In this document: in pieces, positions 34,748 through 43,494 of the stretch
Layout of the letters: every line of letters starts with the position of its first letter
Numbering within the stretch: the stretch's first letter is position 1
NCBI RefSeq assembly: GCF_014189535.1
Contig: NZ_CP050308.1
Location: 930,001-994,000 of the forward strand
DNA length: 64,000 bases
Reading direction: 5' to 3'
DNA from: Rhizobium lusitanum
Lineage (GTDB): Bacteria; Pseudomonadota; Alphaproteobacteria; Rhizobiales; Rhizobiaceae
Position numbers and translations under genes: made by a program
Notes under the pieces: model-generated
What the model was told of the DNA's origin: nothing
What the model saw: only the letters and a program-made list of their open reading frames with translations
Databases searched by the model: none

Positions 34748-35218
34748 TTAAGCGTCTCTCCATCTCGAAAATGTCGCGGCCTGCCCTCGTCTATGCCCAT
34801 CCCGGTCGATGAGCTGCCAGACGATGCCATCCTCGATCCAGAAACGCCGACCCGATTTTGCGATCCGCAGCCCACGATAATCGGAGATAAAGCCGTCGCG
34901 CGTGACCGCATCCAGCAATTGCTGACGCTCAGCCCGATTGGGAAGCTCCGCAGACAGACGCGACGGCAGGGTCACGAATTCATCCCACGGATATTCAAAA
35001 CAAGCCTGGCCAGCTCTATTCGCATAGACGAACCGCGGATCAGGATCCGTGTTGTGCGCAACGACAACGAAGGGTGCATCCCTATACAGCCACTCCGGTC
35101 CAAGCCCTTGCTCAACGAGGGGCATACCGACAATACGAGCATAGCTCCCAACAAGCAGATCGAAGAACTCGCGATCAAGCGACAAATCTGAAGCGCTATG
35201 TCCGAAATTATCAGCCAT
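34748..35218 (-). CDS. MEKHLA-domain protein
   Basis: A 156-residue protein that resembles MEKHLA-domain (PAS-like) proteins: SYARIVGMPLVEQGLGPEWL, HNTDPDPRFVYANRAGQACF, WDEFVTLPSRLSAE and a late DGIVWQLIDRDGHRRGQAA. Such proteins occur singly in alphaproteobacteria and their ligand is not known. ATG 35218 with AGGA upstream is preferred to 35278. It probably marks the return to host sequence beyond the prophage. Confidence 0.7.
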   Translation of the reverse strand: MADNFGHSASDLSLDREFFDLLVGSYARIVGMPLVEQGLGPEWLYRDAPFVVVAHNTDPDPRFVYANRAGQACFEYPWDEFVTLPSRLSAELPNRAERQQLLDAVTRDGFISDYRGLRIAKSGRRFWIEDGIVWQLIDRDGHRRGQAATFSRWRDA

Positions 35219-35574
35219 CGATGTCTTTCCTATCGGATCGTCTCCTGCTTTATCTAGGCCCACGACACCGGAAATCAAACAGAATCATGCACTCAAGTCT
35301 GCGATTGTTCTTATGGCTTCTGAAAAAATAGTCAGGCCGGCTGAACCAAGAAAATCGCCTTAGTTCGTTGTAATCGGCTTTCTTTATCGGTTCATGAGGT
35401 AGCCTATACAAATACTGAGACCAACACTTTTTGGGATTTTCCGGGATTTCTGTGGACAAGATTGAAGTGCGTTAAGCGCTAGCCTTGTGGATTCCGTTGA
35501 CCACCGCTCCGCCGCTGTTTCTTCTTACGTGAATCAAAACTACAACAGTACGGTTGCTGTTGCGGGGTAGGTTC
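35219..35574. other. intergenic region, no gene seen
   Basis: About 355 bases between the MEKHLA gene and the coiled-coil protein. No convincing frame or tRNA is visible. The stretch is AT-richer than its surroundings. A prophage attachment site would be expected somewhere here, but no repeat with the other flank was found by eye. Confidence 0.4.
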
Positions 35575-36467
35575 ATGTCAGTTGAATTCTGGAAGTGGCT
35601 GCTTGGTGTTCTCACCTCTACTGGGCTGATAGGACTTGTGGCGCTTTTAATGCGCGACACCTTGGCCAAGTTCTTTTCGAAGGCTGTCGAACACCGCTTC
35701 GAAAAAAACTAGAGACATTCAAGGCAGACATCCGGGACAACGAAAAGGAGCTAGACCAAATTAGGTCGTTCCTGGTCTCGGCCCGGAGGGATCGCGACAC
35801 TGCGATCCAATCGAAGCGGTTGGAAGCGGCAGAAACGCTGTTGCGCGCACGTCACGGACTTGCTCAACTCTCGATGCTCGTTGAGTACATGAAAATTCTG
35901 AACACTGAACAGATACTCAAGGACGCCAACGATCCGAAGATCGCCGAGTTCATCGAAACGCTGGTAAAGCCGTTCGACATCGACGAGAAGATCAAATTAC
36001 TTGGAGCAATCGATAAGACGATTCCACGATTGTATCTTAGCGATAAGTCTCTGAAAGCTTTCGACGCTTATGAAAGCATCATCATCCACGCCGCGATGAT
36101 GATGAAACTCTTTAGCATCCCCCTGCGAGACAAGGGCGGTCTCATCAAGGCTGGAAGCCTCAGCAAAACAGTGATGGAGCTAGTACCCGGGTCAAAGGAC
36201 GGCTTCGACAAATGGGGTGAAGGGTTTGCGTATCACTGGTCGACGTATTTTCACGATGAGATTTTGCGATCTCTTCGTCATGAAGTTTCGGGTGCTGATG
36301 ACATGACGCGGGATACGGAATCAATCGAGCGCCTTGCGCTAAACTCCCGTCGCGCGCAGATCAATATCCGCTCGTCGCTGGAACAGGCGGGCCTGCCCGA
36401 CACGCTGATCAAACCGGACGAAAGCGCAGCAGCGACCTCGTCCGTCGTCGAGAAGGCTAAACTTTAG
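35575..36467 (+). CDS. membrane-anchored coiled-coil protein, frame interrupted at A-AAA-AAC
   Basis: The first frame from ATG 35575 (45 codons) encodes a transmembrane anchor (WKWLLGVLTSTGLIGLVALL) and FFSKAVEHRFEKN, then a TAG at 35710. The long remaining frame (to 36467) continues as KLETFKADIRDNEKELDQIR. Joining at the A7 run gives a natural 297-residue protein FEKK-LETF with one membrane helix, a charged coiled coil (residues 45-90) and a helical C-terminal domain. The run GAA AAA AAC is a slippery heptamer in correct phase, so a -1 slip would produce the joined protein; loss of one A in the run is equally possible. Function unknown. Confidence 0.55.
35703..35709 (+). promoter_or_regulatory. 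slippery heptamer A-AAA-AAC, possible -1 frameshift site
   Basis: The bases 35703-35709 form A-AAA-AAC in the zero frame, one codon before the TAG, and the -1 frame continues as an apparently natural protein for another 252 codons. It may be a recoding site or an indel in a homopolymer. Confidence 0.45.
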
Positions 36468-36897
36468 CCGACCGGCTTGCGATCAATTCATTGAGAATAT
36501 TTACCAAGTCACCGAACTCTGTACCGACAATCGCACGCAAACCGCATTCAGCGCCGTCTCGCAGATCACAGTATAGGACCGTCTGAGATGAAATGTAGCT
36601 CGTCACATTCGATGATTTTCCAGGCATTGAAAACATTAGTCTTTCGCCAGGCTGTCTTCGGCAACGTCGTACCCTGTCGTCACATTCGTTGCTCCCACGG
36701 GCCCATTTTCTCACATTCGATAATTTTGATGACCGTAGGCATTACGGTTGTCGGCTACTCAAGGAGGAAGAGCTTCGGCCAATGACAGCCGACTTGACAA
36801 CTAGCGGAGAAGAATGAGGCAAACGACGGAGTCAGAAACAACGCCACGCTCTAGCTAACTCAACGTTGAATTTACCAGTTGGCGATATCCCCACTGA
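36468..36897. other. intergenic region with three TCACATTCG repeats
   Basis: About 430 bases between the coiled-coil gene and the GNAT gene. TCACATTCG occurs at about 36603, 36679 and 36711, twice continuing as ATGATTTT / ATAATTTT. A leftward frame (36457-36714) has no good start signal and is not called. This could hold a mobile-element end, but no end sequence is recognised. Confidence 0.4.
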
Positions 36898-37605
36898 ATG
36901 CATTTGGTGGAGCCAACTTTGAAATCGATTTTCTCGAAACTCTTTTCATTGTCGAAGATGGTGTCCCCTCAGGTCACGCACTTAGAAACGCATGCGGACA
37001 CGGCACCTTCATTTGCCGAGCGCGCGCACGCTGTGGCCATTCATCTAGGTCGCGCGATTCACGGTCTCGAAGTCACCGTCACCCAGGAGCGACCGTTTGT
37101 ATTCACCATCCGAACTAGCGGGGTCATACAAGCAAAGATTCAGCTTCTGTTTGGGGACTTAGTCGCAGATATTGATAACGTCGCTGTGGCATCGCACCTA
37201 CGAAGACAAGGCCTGTGTCGGCGCTTCACGCAAGAACTCTACAATGCCATTCGCTCCATCGGCTTACGTAAGATGACATTGTACGCTGTCAAAGATGGAT
37301 GCGTGACTTGGGCGGCACTTGGTTTTCGCCCCACGGCGAACGCTTGGAAGTTAAATAAAGCTGAAATAGAGAAGAGTTTTCGAGCTTATCGACATGAGTT
37401 CCCGCCAGAAGTCGCTGAAACTATTAGTGAATTAATTTTTGCCGACCAAACCGACGTTTTCCCAATAATCGCAAACAGCAAGATCGAGGGTGATATCCAT
37501 TTGCCGCCCGTAGATTTATCGTCAAAGATTTTGGGTGAGATTAAGGGGTGGCATGGAGAGTTCGATGTCGAAAGTGAACGCTATAGGCAATACCTGTTCC
37601 GATGA
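36898..37605 (+). CDS. GNAT-family N-acetyltransferase-like protein
   Basis: A 235-residue protein (ATG 36958 is an alternative start) with a GNAT core at about residues 70-145: VASHLRRQGLCRRFTQELYN includes the acetyl-CoA loop (RRQGLCRR), followed by LRKMTLYAVKDGCVTWAALG and FRPTA, the usual strand-loop order. The C-terminal 90 residues are not part of the core. The target could be a protein, an antibiotic or an amine; nothing shows which. It overlaps a small gene at its end. Confidence 0.6.
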   Translation: MHLVEPTLKSIFSKLFSLSKMVSPQVTHLETHADTAPSFAERAHAVAIHLGRAIHGLEVTVTQERPFVFTIRTSGVIQAKIQLLFGDLVADIDNVAVASHLRRQGLCRRFTQELYNAIRSIGLRKMTLYAVKDGCVTWAALGFRPTANAWKLNKAEIEKSFRAYRHEFPPEVAETISELIFADQTDVFPIIANSKIEGDIHLPPVDLSSKILGEIKGWHGEFDVESERYRQYLFR

Positions 37606-37792
37606 CCGTGAATCGTGGATGAATGCGAAATGGATTCCCGCAGGTACCGATATTCTATATGACTTGCGAACGACGCCTCGCAATTTTGACTACGAGAAAA
37701 TGCGGGCCAGCTATCGCGCTGACGGATATTCTGAAGAGTTAACAGAAAAAATTATCAGGGCGCTGGGTTATAAGGGTCGGTCAATCGACTGA
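37553..37792 (+). CDS. small hypothetical protein next to the acetyltransferase
   Basis: A 79-residue protein (or 75 from ATG 37565) overlapping the end of the acetyltransferase gene by about 50 bases. It is fairly basic and begins MSKVNAIGNTCSDD, with DYEKMRASYRADGYSEELTE later. AAGGGG precedes ATG 37553. No domain recognised; the overlap suggests joint expression with the GNAT gene. Confidence 0.45.
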   Translation: MESSMSKVNAIGNTCSDDRESWMNAKWIPAGTDILYDLRTTPRNFDYEKMRASYRADGYSEELTEKIIRALGYKGRSID

Positions 37793-37858
37793 GCAGAGAG
37801 CGCGGTGGCCGCGCTAGCCCCAACCACCTCGAATGTCGGCGCGTCGCCAGAAAATCTA

Positions 37859-37882
37859 AAAGGCAGGGGAAACCCTGCCTTT
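37859..37882 (-). terminator. terminator after the Tn7-like operon
   Basis: A perfect 10-bp stem (AAAGGCAGGG / CCCTGCCTTT) with a GAAA loop (TTTC on the minus strand). On the minus strand the stem ends in TTT and is followed by TAGATTTTC, a modest U-tract. It lies about 80 bases after the stop of the PemK-like gene. Confidence 0.6.
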
Positions 37883-37960
37883 GGTGCTGGCCCGCAGGCC
37901 AGAGAAGAGACTACATCTCGCGTCCGAGATGGGTGCCGATCCGCAGATCAGAACCAAAAT

Positions 37961-38662
37961 TTACCGGGCACCAACGGGGGCGTCAACAGGCCCATCGTCG
38001 TTTTTCGGTGCGGTTAGCCGTTCGAGGATTTCGCCCTCCAGGAACTCGACACGGCGTTCATATTCGTGGACGACTTCCGCCAACGTGGCTGCATGCCTCA
38101 TACCCACGCGGTTCTCGATAAATGTGCGCAGAGGGACGATGGCGCTAGCAACGCCGTCAAGGATCGCCTCGAAGTCCTGCTGCGAAAGTTTAGGCACCCA
38201 GTGGCAGCCGTTCCTGTTGTAGTCCACGTAGCGTTCGAGCCTGCAGATGCTGGCGGTCATGACATTGTCGCATATCGCCCAGACCGTGCGCCCCTTGTCC
38301 GGCCCTGGATTTTCCGAAAGCTGCCGGCAGTATGGCGGGAGTGGACGGTCAAGCTCGATCTCGCTGGGTGGCTCGCTAGTCAGGGGAACGAATATCACGG
38401 CACCATCCACTGGCGACATCGAAACCGGAGGACGAAGGATGACCCCCGGATGATATCCGGTGAACTCCGGTTTGCGGGACCCGGGAGCCGCTGCAATCCA
38501 GTATACCTCACGAGCGGCAGGCTTTCTCGGAATGGTCACCGCGTTGGAATTCCAAGCTTCGAGTGCTCCTCTGAGCCGTGCCTGGTTCGCTGCGGCCGGA
38601 CGGGACTGATTTTCTGCAAAAACGGACCGTGCAGGCATGAGAATGGTCTTTCTATGCTTCAT
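37961..38662 (-). CDS. MazF/PemK-like domain protein in the transposition operon
   Basis: A 233-residue protein whose start overlaps the TniQ stop (ATGA). Residues about 50-145 resemble the MazF/PemK fold: AREVYWIAAAPGSRKPEFTG, GYHPGVILRP, VDGAVIFVPLTSEPPSEIEL and VWAICDNVMTASICRLERYV, where the last stretch matches the DQ-xxTVDRSRL region of MazF toxins in outline but not in sequence. The C-terminal 60 residues are helical (TLAEVVHEYERRVEFLEGEI). A role as RNase toxin, regulator or targeting accessory is possible; no antitoxin gene is visible. The family call is based on segments, not on a search. Confidence 0.55.
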   Translation of the reverse strand: MKHRKTILMPARSVFAENQSRPAAANQARLRGALEAWNSNAVTIPRKPAAREVYWIAAAPGSRKPEFTGYHPGVILRPPVSMSPVDGAVIFVPLTSEPPSEIELDRPLPPYCRQLSENPGPDKGRTVWAICDNVMTASICRLERYVDYNRNGCHWVPKLSQQDFEAILDGVASAIVPLRTFIENRVGMRHAATLAEVVHEYERRVEFLEGEILERLTAPKNDDGPVDAPVGAR

Positions 38663-40155
38663 TCGCTAGGTTCCTCGCTATTGAGATCGACAATTGGCTG
38701 CTGTGGTCGGGCGGCGGGTCGACCACAGCCGACGGAAACATGAAGCCCGCGGAATCCCGCGCGGCCCGGATCGACGCGCAGAACGCCGATCTCTCCTTTC
38801 AGGATGGCGACCACCACGTCGCCGACACGACGGTTTTGAGCGCGGCAGTATGCCCGGAACTTCCTCGACGCCCCGGACGACGTCAGGGGGATTGCAACAA
38901 GGCTCCGAAGAATGTCGTCGACCTGGCGATGCAGGAACCTCAGGCCGCGGACTTCGCCGGACATACGCGCGATCGGGCTGAAATAACCGGCCGACACCAG
39001 TGGTGCGATTTCCCAACCCCGGATGCCAAGCAGTTCAGCCGCCTCGTTCCTTGTCAGCAACGCGTCGATTTCCCGCCTGATCTCGGCGACCTGAGAGGAA
39101 TCGAAGGAGACCCGGCGGCGGCCACGCCTCTCGGCGTCAACTGTACCAAGGGCGCTGACGAGGCTGGCGAGACCGCGACGGTCCACCCCGAGATCGCTTG
39201 CCAACGCAGTCAAGCTGATCAAACCGTCGTCATTCGCATCGAGCACACGACTTCCGGTCAGAACGGCGGCATGCGCCTTTCGGAATACCGTCAACAACAT
39301 TCGGCGTGTCGCCACGTCAGGAAGGGAGCGGGCCTGAAGATACGCCCAGCCAAACACGTTCGAATAGGAAGCGTCGATTTCGGCGCTCGATAGGTTCTTG
39401 GATAGCCAGCTGGAGATCACCGTCACGAGATGCGTCCGGTCAGCACACAGGGCGCGATAGCCGACATCCACCGTGCGGGATGTCAGATCGGGGATCGCGT
39501 CCAGTTTCTGGTTCGACACGAGGCGGCCGATGAGGTGGCATACGTCGACCGCATCCGTCGCGTCGAGCCTGTCGAGCAGCGGCGCTGTCCAGCGCTCTTC
39601 ATAGCCCATGCGCATCAGCAGGTAGGCTGCCAGCGTCCCGCGGCGCAGGGTTTTCGGCATAGGGGGGCATGCCAGACCGTTTCCGCTTTTAGTGACATCG
39701 AACCTCGGCCACCACCAGCCGACCGGACTGTTGTCGATATCGCGATCGGCAAGCTCGATGTCATGGTAAGGGCAGCGCCGCAGAGCGACGATGTCCCACC
39801 AGCTCCGGTGATAGGCCTTCTCGGCAAGGCACGCCGCGCACCAGCGCCGCGTCGAAAACGAAAGGTCACGCCGGGCAAAGCGCTGGCCTCCGAGCCAATA
39901 CGATCCGTCCTTTTCCATGGGAGTGGCATGCGCCAGACCCCGACGGCGCTCGTCGGTGATGGGCAGGCGAGAGACGACCTCGAGCATCGCCGCCGGCACA
40001 ATGTTGCGACCATTGACCTCGATCCAGTTGGAGTAGACGCGCATGCTGTCGTGTCCCTCGTCGTCCACGAGGCGGCAGAAGTAGCCGTGTGCTCCTTCCA
40101 CCTTCCCGGGTTCGATGGCCCAGTTACTGAACGGTGACATCAGGCGGTCATACAT
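38659..40155 (-). CDS. tniQ: TniQ / TnsD-like target selector
   Basis: A 498-residue protein. An N-terminal zinc site is seen in RRWCAACLAEKAYHRSWWDI with Cys106, Cys109, and in CPYHDIEL with Cys128 and His131, the TniQ signature. The rest carries several helical DNA-binding-like segments, for example SLTALASDLGVDRRGLASLV and LTRNEAAELLGIRGWEIAPL. TniQ proteins link target DNA to the TnsC ATPase. The start at 40155 has GGAGG 6 bases upstream and overlaps the TnsC stop; the frame extends to 40221 but the shorter form is preferred. The length is closer to TnsD than to short TniQ. Confidence 0.75.
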   Translation of the reverse strand: MYDRLMSPFSNWAIEPGKVEGAHGYFCRLVDDEGHDSMRVYSNWIEVNGRNIVPAAMLEVVSRLPITDERRRGLAHATPMEKDGSYWLGGQRFARRDLSFSTRRWCAACLAEKAYHRSWWDIVALRRCPYHDIELADRDIDNSPVGWWWPRFDVTKSGNGLACPPMPKTLRRGTLAAYLLMRMGYEERWTAPLLDRLDATDAVDVCHLIGRLVSNQKLDAIPDLTSRTVDVGYRALCADRTHLVTVISSWLSKNLSSAEIDASYSNVFGWAYLQARSLPDVATRRMLLTVFRKAHAAVLTGSRVLDANDDGLISLTALASDLGVDRRGLASLVSALGTVDAERRGRRRVSFDSSQVAEIRREIDALLTRNEAAELLGIRGWEIAPLVSAGYFSPIARMSGEVRGLRFLHRQVDDILRSLVAIPLTSSGASRKFRAYCRAQNRRVGDVVVAILKGEIGVLRVDPGRAGFRGLHVSVGCGRPAARPQQPIVDLNSEEPSE

Positions 40156-41104
40156 GGCGCGCGCCTCCGCGGCCGAACGGAACGTAGTTGGCGTCCAGCG
40201 AGAGACGCTCGGCGGCGGCACGACGCAAGTGCTGGAGGGTGATGCGCGGACTGTCGTCGTTAATGGCGAAGAAGGCCGCAGCGGTGATGACGTTCATCGG
40301 CCAGCCGATAGTGCCGCGGCAGATATGGAAGAAATCGGCGACGTAGTCGTTCTCCCCGAGACCTGAAAGCTCGCGGAACGGCAGGAGGCGGTCGACGCCA
40401 TGGAGGAAGTACTGGAGGCGTTCGCGGTCCTCCACGCTGTTCTGGTCGTACTTGCGCATGCGGAAGCGAGGGAGACCACCGCGCCCTTCAATTTCCGGCA
40501 TTTCCGACATGGCGGGTTCGATGGCGGGATGTCCTGCCAGCAGGACGTTGCAGAAGCGACGGTCGGCGACGTATTTCACGAGGGACATAGCGACGGTCCG
40601 GCGCTGGCCAGGATCGTTGAGGATCGCATGTGCGTCGTCGATAATGAGAAGCCTCACGCCCATTTTCATGAGCCTCGTCGTCGCCATTTTGTTGATCGTG
40701 GCCGCCGAGAGGTTGGGGATCGCGGCGGCGGCCGTCGCATCGTAGATTTCCCGGCCAAGCGACATCGAATTCCAGTCGCGGCGGGCCTCAATGTAAAGCA
40801 CCGGATACTGGTAGCCCGTTTCTGCCTGGACCGGAGGGTGCTTGCTGGCGAAGTACTGCAGGACGAAAGATTTGCCGCTGCGGTAGTCGCCGAGAAGCGT
40901 TCCAACCTGGCCGACATCGGGGGTGCCACCCTCGACAGGCATATGGAAACGCTTGATGTCCTTGAACCGCGCGAGGAAGTCGTCACTGCGAAAGAGGACG
41001 TCGCGCACCATGGCCTGGCGCTCGGCAGGAGGACTGGACGCCGCTTCGACGCGCTGCTCGGGGGTCACCATCGGGGTGACGTTAAACTGCGGGAATACCC
41101 TCAT
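40148..41104 (-). CDS. tnsC: TnsC/TniB-like AAA+ regulator of transposition
   Basis: A 318-residue AAA+ ATPase. Walker A is GDYRSGKS at about residues 70-80 and Walker B is LLIIDDAHAIL at about residues 152-162. An N-terminal stretch before the ATPase and a C-terminal helical domain (LQHLRRAAAERLSLDANYVP) complete the usual architecture. Known relatives bridge the target selector TniQ and the transposase TnsB, controlling when transposition occurs. ATGA overlap with the tnsB gene supports one operon. Confidence 0.78.
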   Translation of the reverse strand: MRVFPQFNVTPMVTPEQRVEAASSPPAERQAMVRDVLFRSDDFLARFKDIKRFHMPVEGGTPDVGQVGTLLGDYRSGKSFVLQYFASKHPPVQAETGYQYPVLYIEARRDWNSMSLGREIYDATAAAAIPNLSAATINKMATTRLMKMGVRLLIIDDAHAILNDPGQRRTVAMSLVKYVADRRFCNVLLAGHPAIEPAMSEMPEIEGRGGLPRFRMRKYDQNSVEDRERLQYFLHGVDRLLPFRELSGLGENDYVADFFHICRGTIGWPMNVITAAAFFAINDDSPRITLQHLRRAAAERLSLDANYVPFGRGGARHV

Positions 41105-43494
41105 TCGTCTTCTCCTTCGCTGTGGAACTTGCTGAATAGGTCCGCTGCGGACGCGCGGACCTCGGTTTCGGTGCGGCCGTCGAGCGGCGGCGGCGCGACC
41201 TGCGTGCGCCGGGAACGAGGTTCGATGTCTGCGGCATGTCCGGCAAACGGATCGCTGGAGATCGGCACGACATGACTGTCATCGGAGGTCTCGGGGCCAG
41301 GCGTAAAGATTTCCGCAGGCGTGTTGCCGCGCCGGGACTCGGCGTCGATGCGGGACCTGTTCGTCGGAGCTGGTTCGAACGGCTCATCGATGCGCATGCG
41401 CTCCGAGCTTGCCGCCGCACTGTGGACGGGATCGACGATGCGGCTGCGGGCGAACTTGCGCTTGAGACCGGCGAAGAAGCGTTCGAAGTTATGCTTGACG
41501 CGCATCTTCTCCCGGCGCTTGTTGAGTTCCTTGATTTCGTCAGTCATCGTGTCGCGAAGAGCGAGGAGGTTCGTCACCGACGCAGCGTCCTCATTCATCC
41601 GCTCGCGGTAGACCTTCTGGATGGCGCGGTGGCGGGCGAGCGTCATGCCCGTGGCGTAGGCGGCATCCGAGCCGCAGATCGGCACCTCAATGAAGGTCGG
41701 CGGATTGACGTGGTGATTGACCATCCAGATGCGCGCAAGGTCATTCGGATCGCGGACGCATTTGTACTTCGTGGTCTCCGAACGATCTCCGGCCGCGCGG
41801 TGCTTCGGGTCGGCCATGAGGACGGCCAGCCCCGGATCGGCGTAGCGCAGGCTATCCCACAGGATGCCGTCGTTTTGGATCGTCCTGTAGGTGAAGTCGC
41901 CAGCGAGCCGCGCGAAAACAAGCGGATCGACAGGGCGACGGGGTGGTGCCTGCTTGATCGTCGCGGCCCACTTGTCGTTCGGGATCGCCTTCATCGATCG
42001 GAGGACGCCGATGCCCTTGACGGGCCGCGTATGGTACTTCGTGGCGAAATAGGTCAGGAGCCATGCGTTCAGCTCCGACAAGGTGAGGACCGGCAGGCCC
42101 GCCATTCTGGCGTCGTCGTAGAGCTTCTGCCGCTGGGGGTTGGAGAAGGTCGACCCTGGCGCGATGTGGAGGACGTCCTGGTTGATAACCCTGAACGTGC
42201 GTTCGATGCCACCTTTCTCCCATCCGTGGGAGCCGCGATATTCCACGATCTGGAAGCCGAGCTGGGCGGCGGCCGAACGCATGTTGTTCGACAGGTTCTC
42301 CATCGCCAGATCGACGCCCACTTTCGCGGGAAGTCCGTACGGCAGATAGATCAGGCCGGGGAACGCGGACGTGTCCTTGGGATAGATCGCATGCTTCAGG
42401 GCGGCGAGAGTGCCGATGTAGCTCGGCCCTTCAAAGGAGATCGCGAAACCGACGACCGCGGCCGTGCAACGATCGCGGAAGATGCAGAGCCAGGGGCGAT
42501 CCCAGAAAACGGGGTAGACATCGTCGATGACAGTGATGTCGGCCTGCGTCCAATCCACGTCAACGATATCCAGGGCGCTGTCGGGCAGTACCTGACGGAT
42601 GTAGATGCCGAACTTCTTCTGCGCGGCCTCTGATCCGTATCTGTTTGCGTGCTTGACGAACTTGTCGACTTTGGCCCAGCGGCGCTGGATCGTGCTGTCG
42701 GAGGGACCGCGATAATTTCCGCTGCCGTCGAAGACCTCGCGGCCAACAGCCTCGTTTTCAGGGAGCGCCGCCCAATTCAGGAACAGCGTCTTCACGTCAT
42801 CCCAGTCGCCTTCGGTCTCCATACTCACCTGATGGACGGCGTCTTCCAAAAGCTGTTCTGTGAGGGAAGAGAAGCTCAGAAGCTTATTGCCCGCTGACAA
42901 CCGCGGTGCGAGCGCGACTAGCGCGTCGTAGCTGTTTGCGTAATAGACGACGAGTTTCTGCCTGAGACGGCTGTAGGACGGCGGCGGATTGTCGCCGACG
43001 CGTTCAGCGCGGTCGGCCGCGACCTGCAGGATCAGTTCCTTGTCCGCTTCGCGACCGCGCTTTTCGGCGGCTTCCGCGATCTCGCTAACGTAGCCCAGCC
43101 ATTTCTGCGCGCTCTCGAGCTGCCAGTCCTTCAGCGCGAGGGTCAGGCCGTCGTTCACGATGCCGCCCGACGATTTATACGGCTTGAAGCGACCTTGCTG
43201 TTCGAGGGTCACGAGCTGATAGTTCGTGAGATAGAGCGTGCCGCCGCCATAGAGGTTGACGAGCGTGGCCACCGCGCCGTGATGATCGTCGGCGTCCCAG
43301 GAACGAACGGAGTAGTGTCCGACCTTACGACGTCCAGGACTGAAGATCATGTACTTCTCGTCCACCGAGATCGAAACTGGCTGGGACAGCGGGGCGGCGA
43401 AGTCGTGCTTCGGGACCTCCAGTTCGACAACGGTAAGGGCGAGCGGTAGGCTTCCGAAATTCAGGAAGTCGCTGGGTTTGCTGTAGATGCTCAT
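41101..43494 (-). CDS. tnsB: TnsB/TniA-like DDE transposase
   Basis: A 797-residue DDE integrase. After an N-terminal HTH region, the catalytic core has VDVDWTQADITVIDD (first Asp near residue 312), VGVDLAMENLSNN (second Asp near residue 395) and SHGWEKGGIERTFRVINQD (Glu near residue 431), in the right order and spacing. The C-terminal 250 residues contain a beta-barrel-like part and a charged tail (KELNKRREKMRVKHNFERFF) that in relatives contacts TnsC. It would join transposon 3' ends to the target. Start overlaps the tnsA stop by ATGA. Confidence 0.82.
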   Translation of the reverse strand: MSIYSKPSDFLNFGSLPLALTVVELEVPKHDFAAPLSQPVSISVDEKYMIFSPGRRKVGHYSVRSWDADDHHGAVATLVNLYGGGTLYLTNYQLVTLEQQGRFKPYKSSGGIVNDGLTLALKDWQLESAQKWLGYVSEIAEAAEKRGREADKELILQVAADRAERVGDNPPPSYSRLRQKLVVYYANSYDALVALAPRLSAGNKLLSFSSLTEQLLEDAVHQVSMETEGDWDDVKTLFLNWAALPENEAVGREVFDGSGNYRGPSDSTIQRRWAKVDKFVKHANRYGSEAAQKKFGIYIRQVLPDSALDIVDVDWTQADITVIDDVYPVFWDRPWLCIFRDRCTAAVVGFAISFEGPSYIGTLAALKHAIYPKDTSAFPGLIYLPYGLPAKVGVDLAMENLSNNMRSAAAQLGFQIVEYRGSHGWEKGGIERTFRVINQDVLHIAPGSTFSNPQRQKLYDDARMAGLPVLTLSELNAWLLTYFATKYHTRPVKGIGVLRSMKAIPNDKWAATIKQAPPRRPVDPLVFARLAGDFTYRTIQNDGILWDSLRYADPGLAVLMADPKHRAAGDRSETTKYKCVRDPNDLARIWMVNHHVNPPTFIEVPICGSDAAYATGMTLARHRAIQKVYRERMNEDAASVTNLLALRDTMTDEIKELNKRREKMRVKHNFERFFAGLKRKFARSRIVDPVHSAAASSERMRIDEPFEPAPTNRSRIDAESRRGNTPAEIFTPGPETSDDSHVVPISSDPFAGHAADIEPRSRRTQVAPPPLDGRTETEVRASAADLFSKFHSEGEDE

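Noticed and set aside
36457..36714. 85-codon leftward frame
   Set aside because: No ribosome site and an unnatural N-terminal half; overlaps the end of a better supported gene.
41236..42633. 465-codon open frame on the plus strand
   Set aside because: Antisense shadow of tnsB; the minus-strand product has the DDE residues in order.
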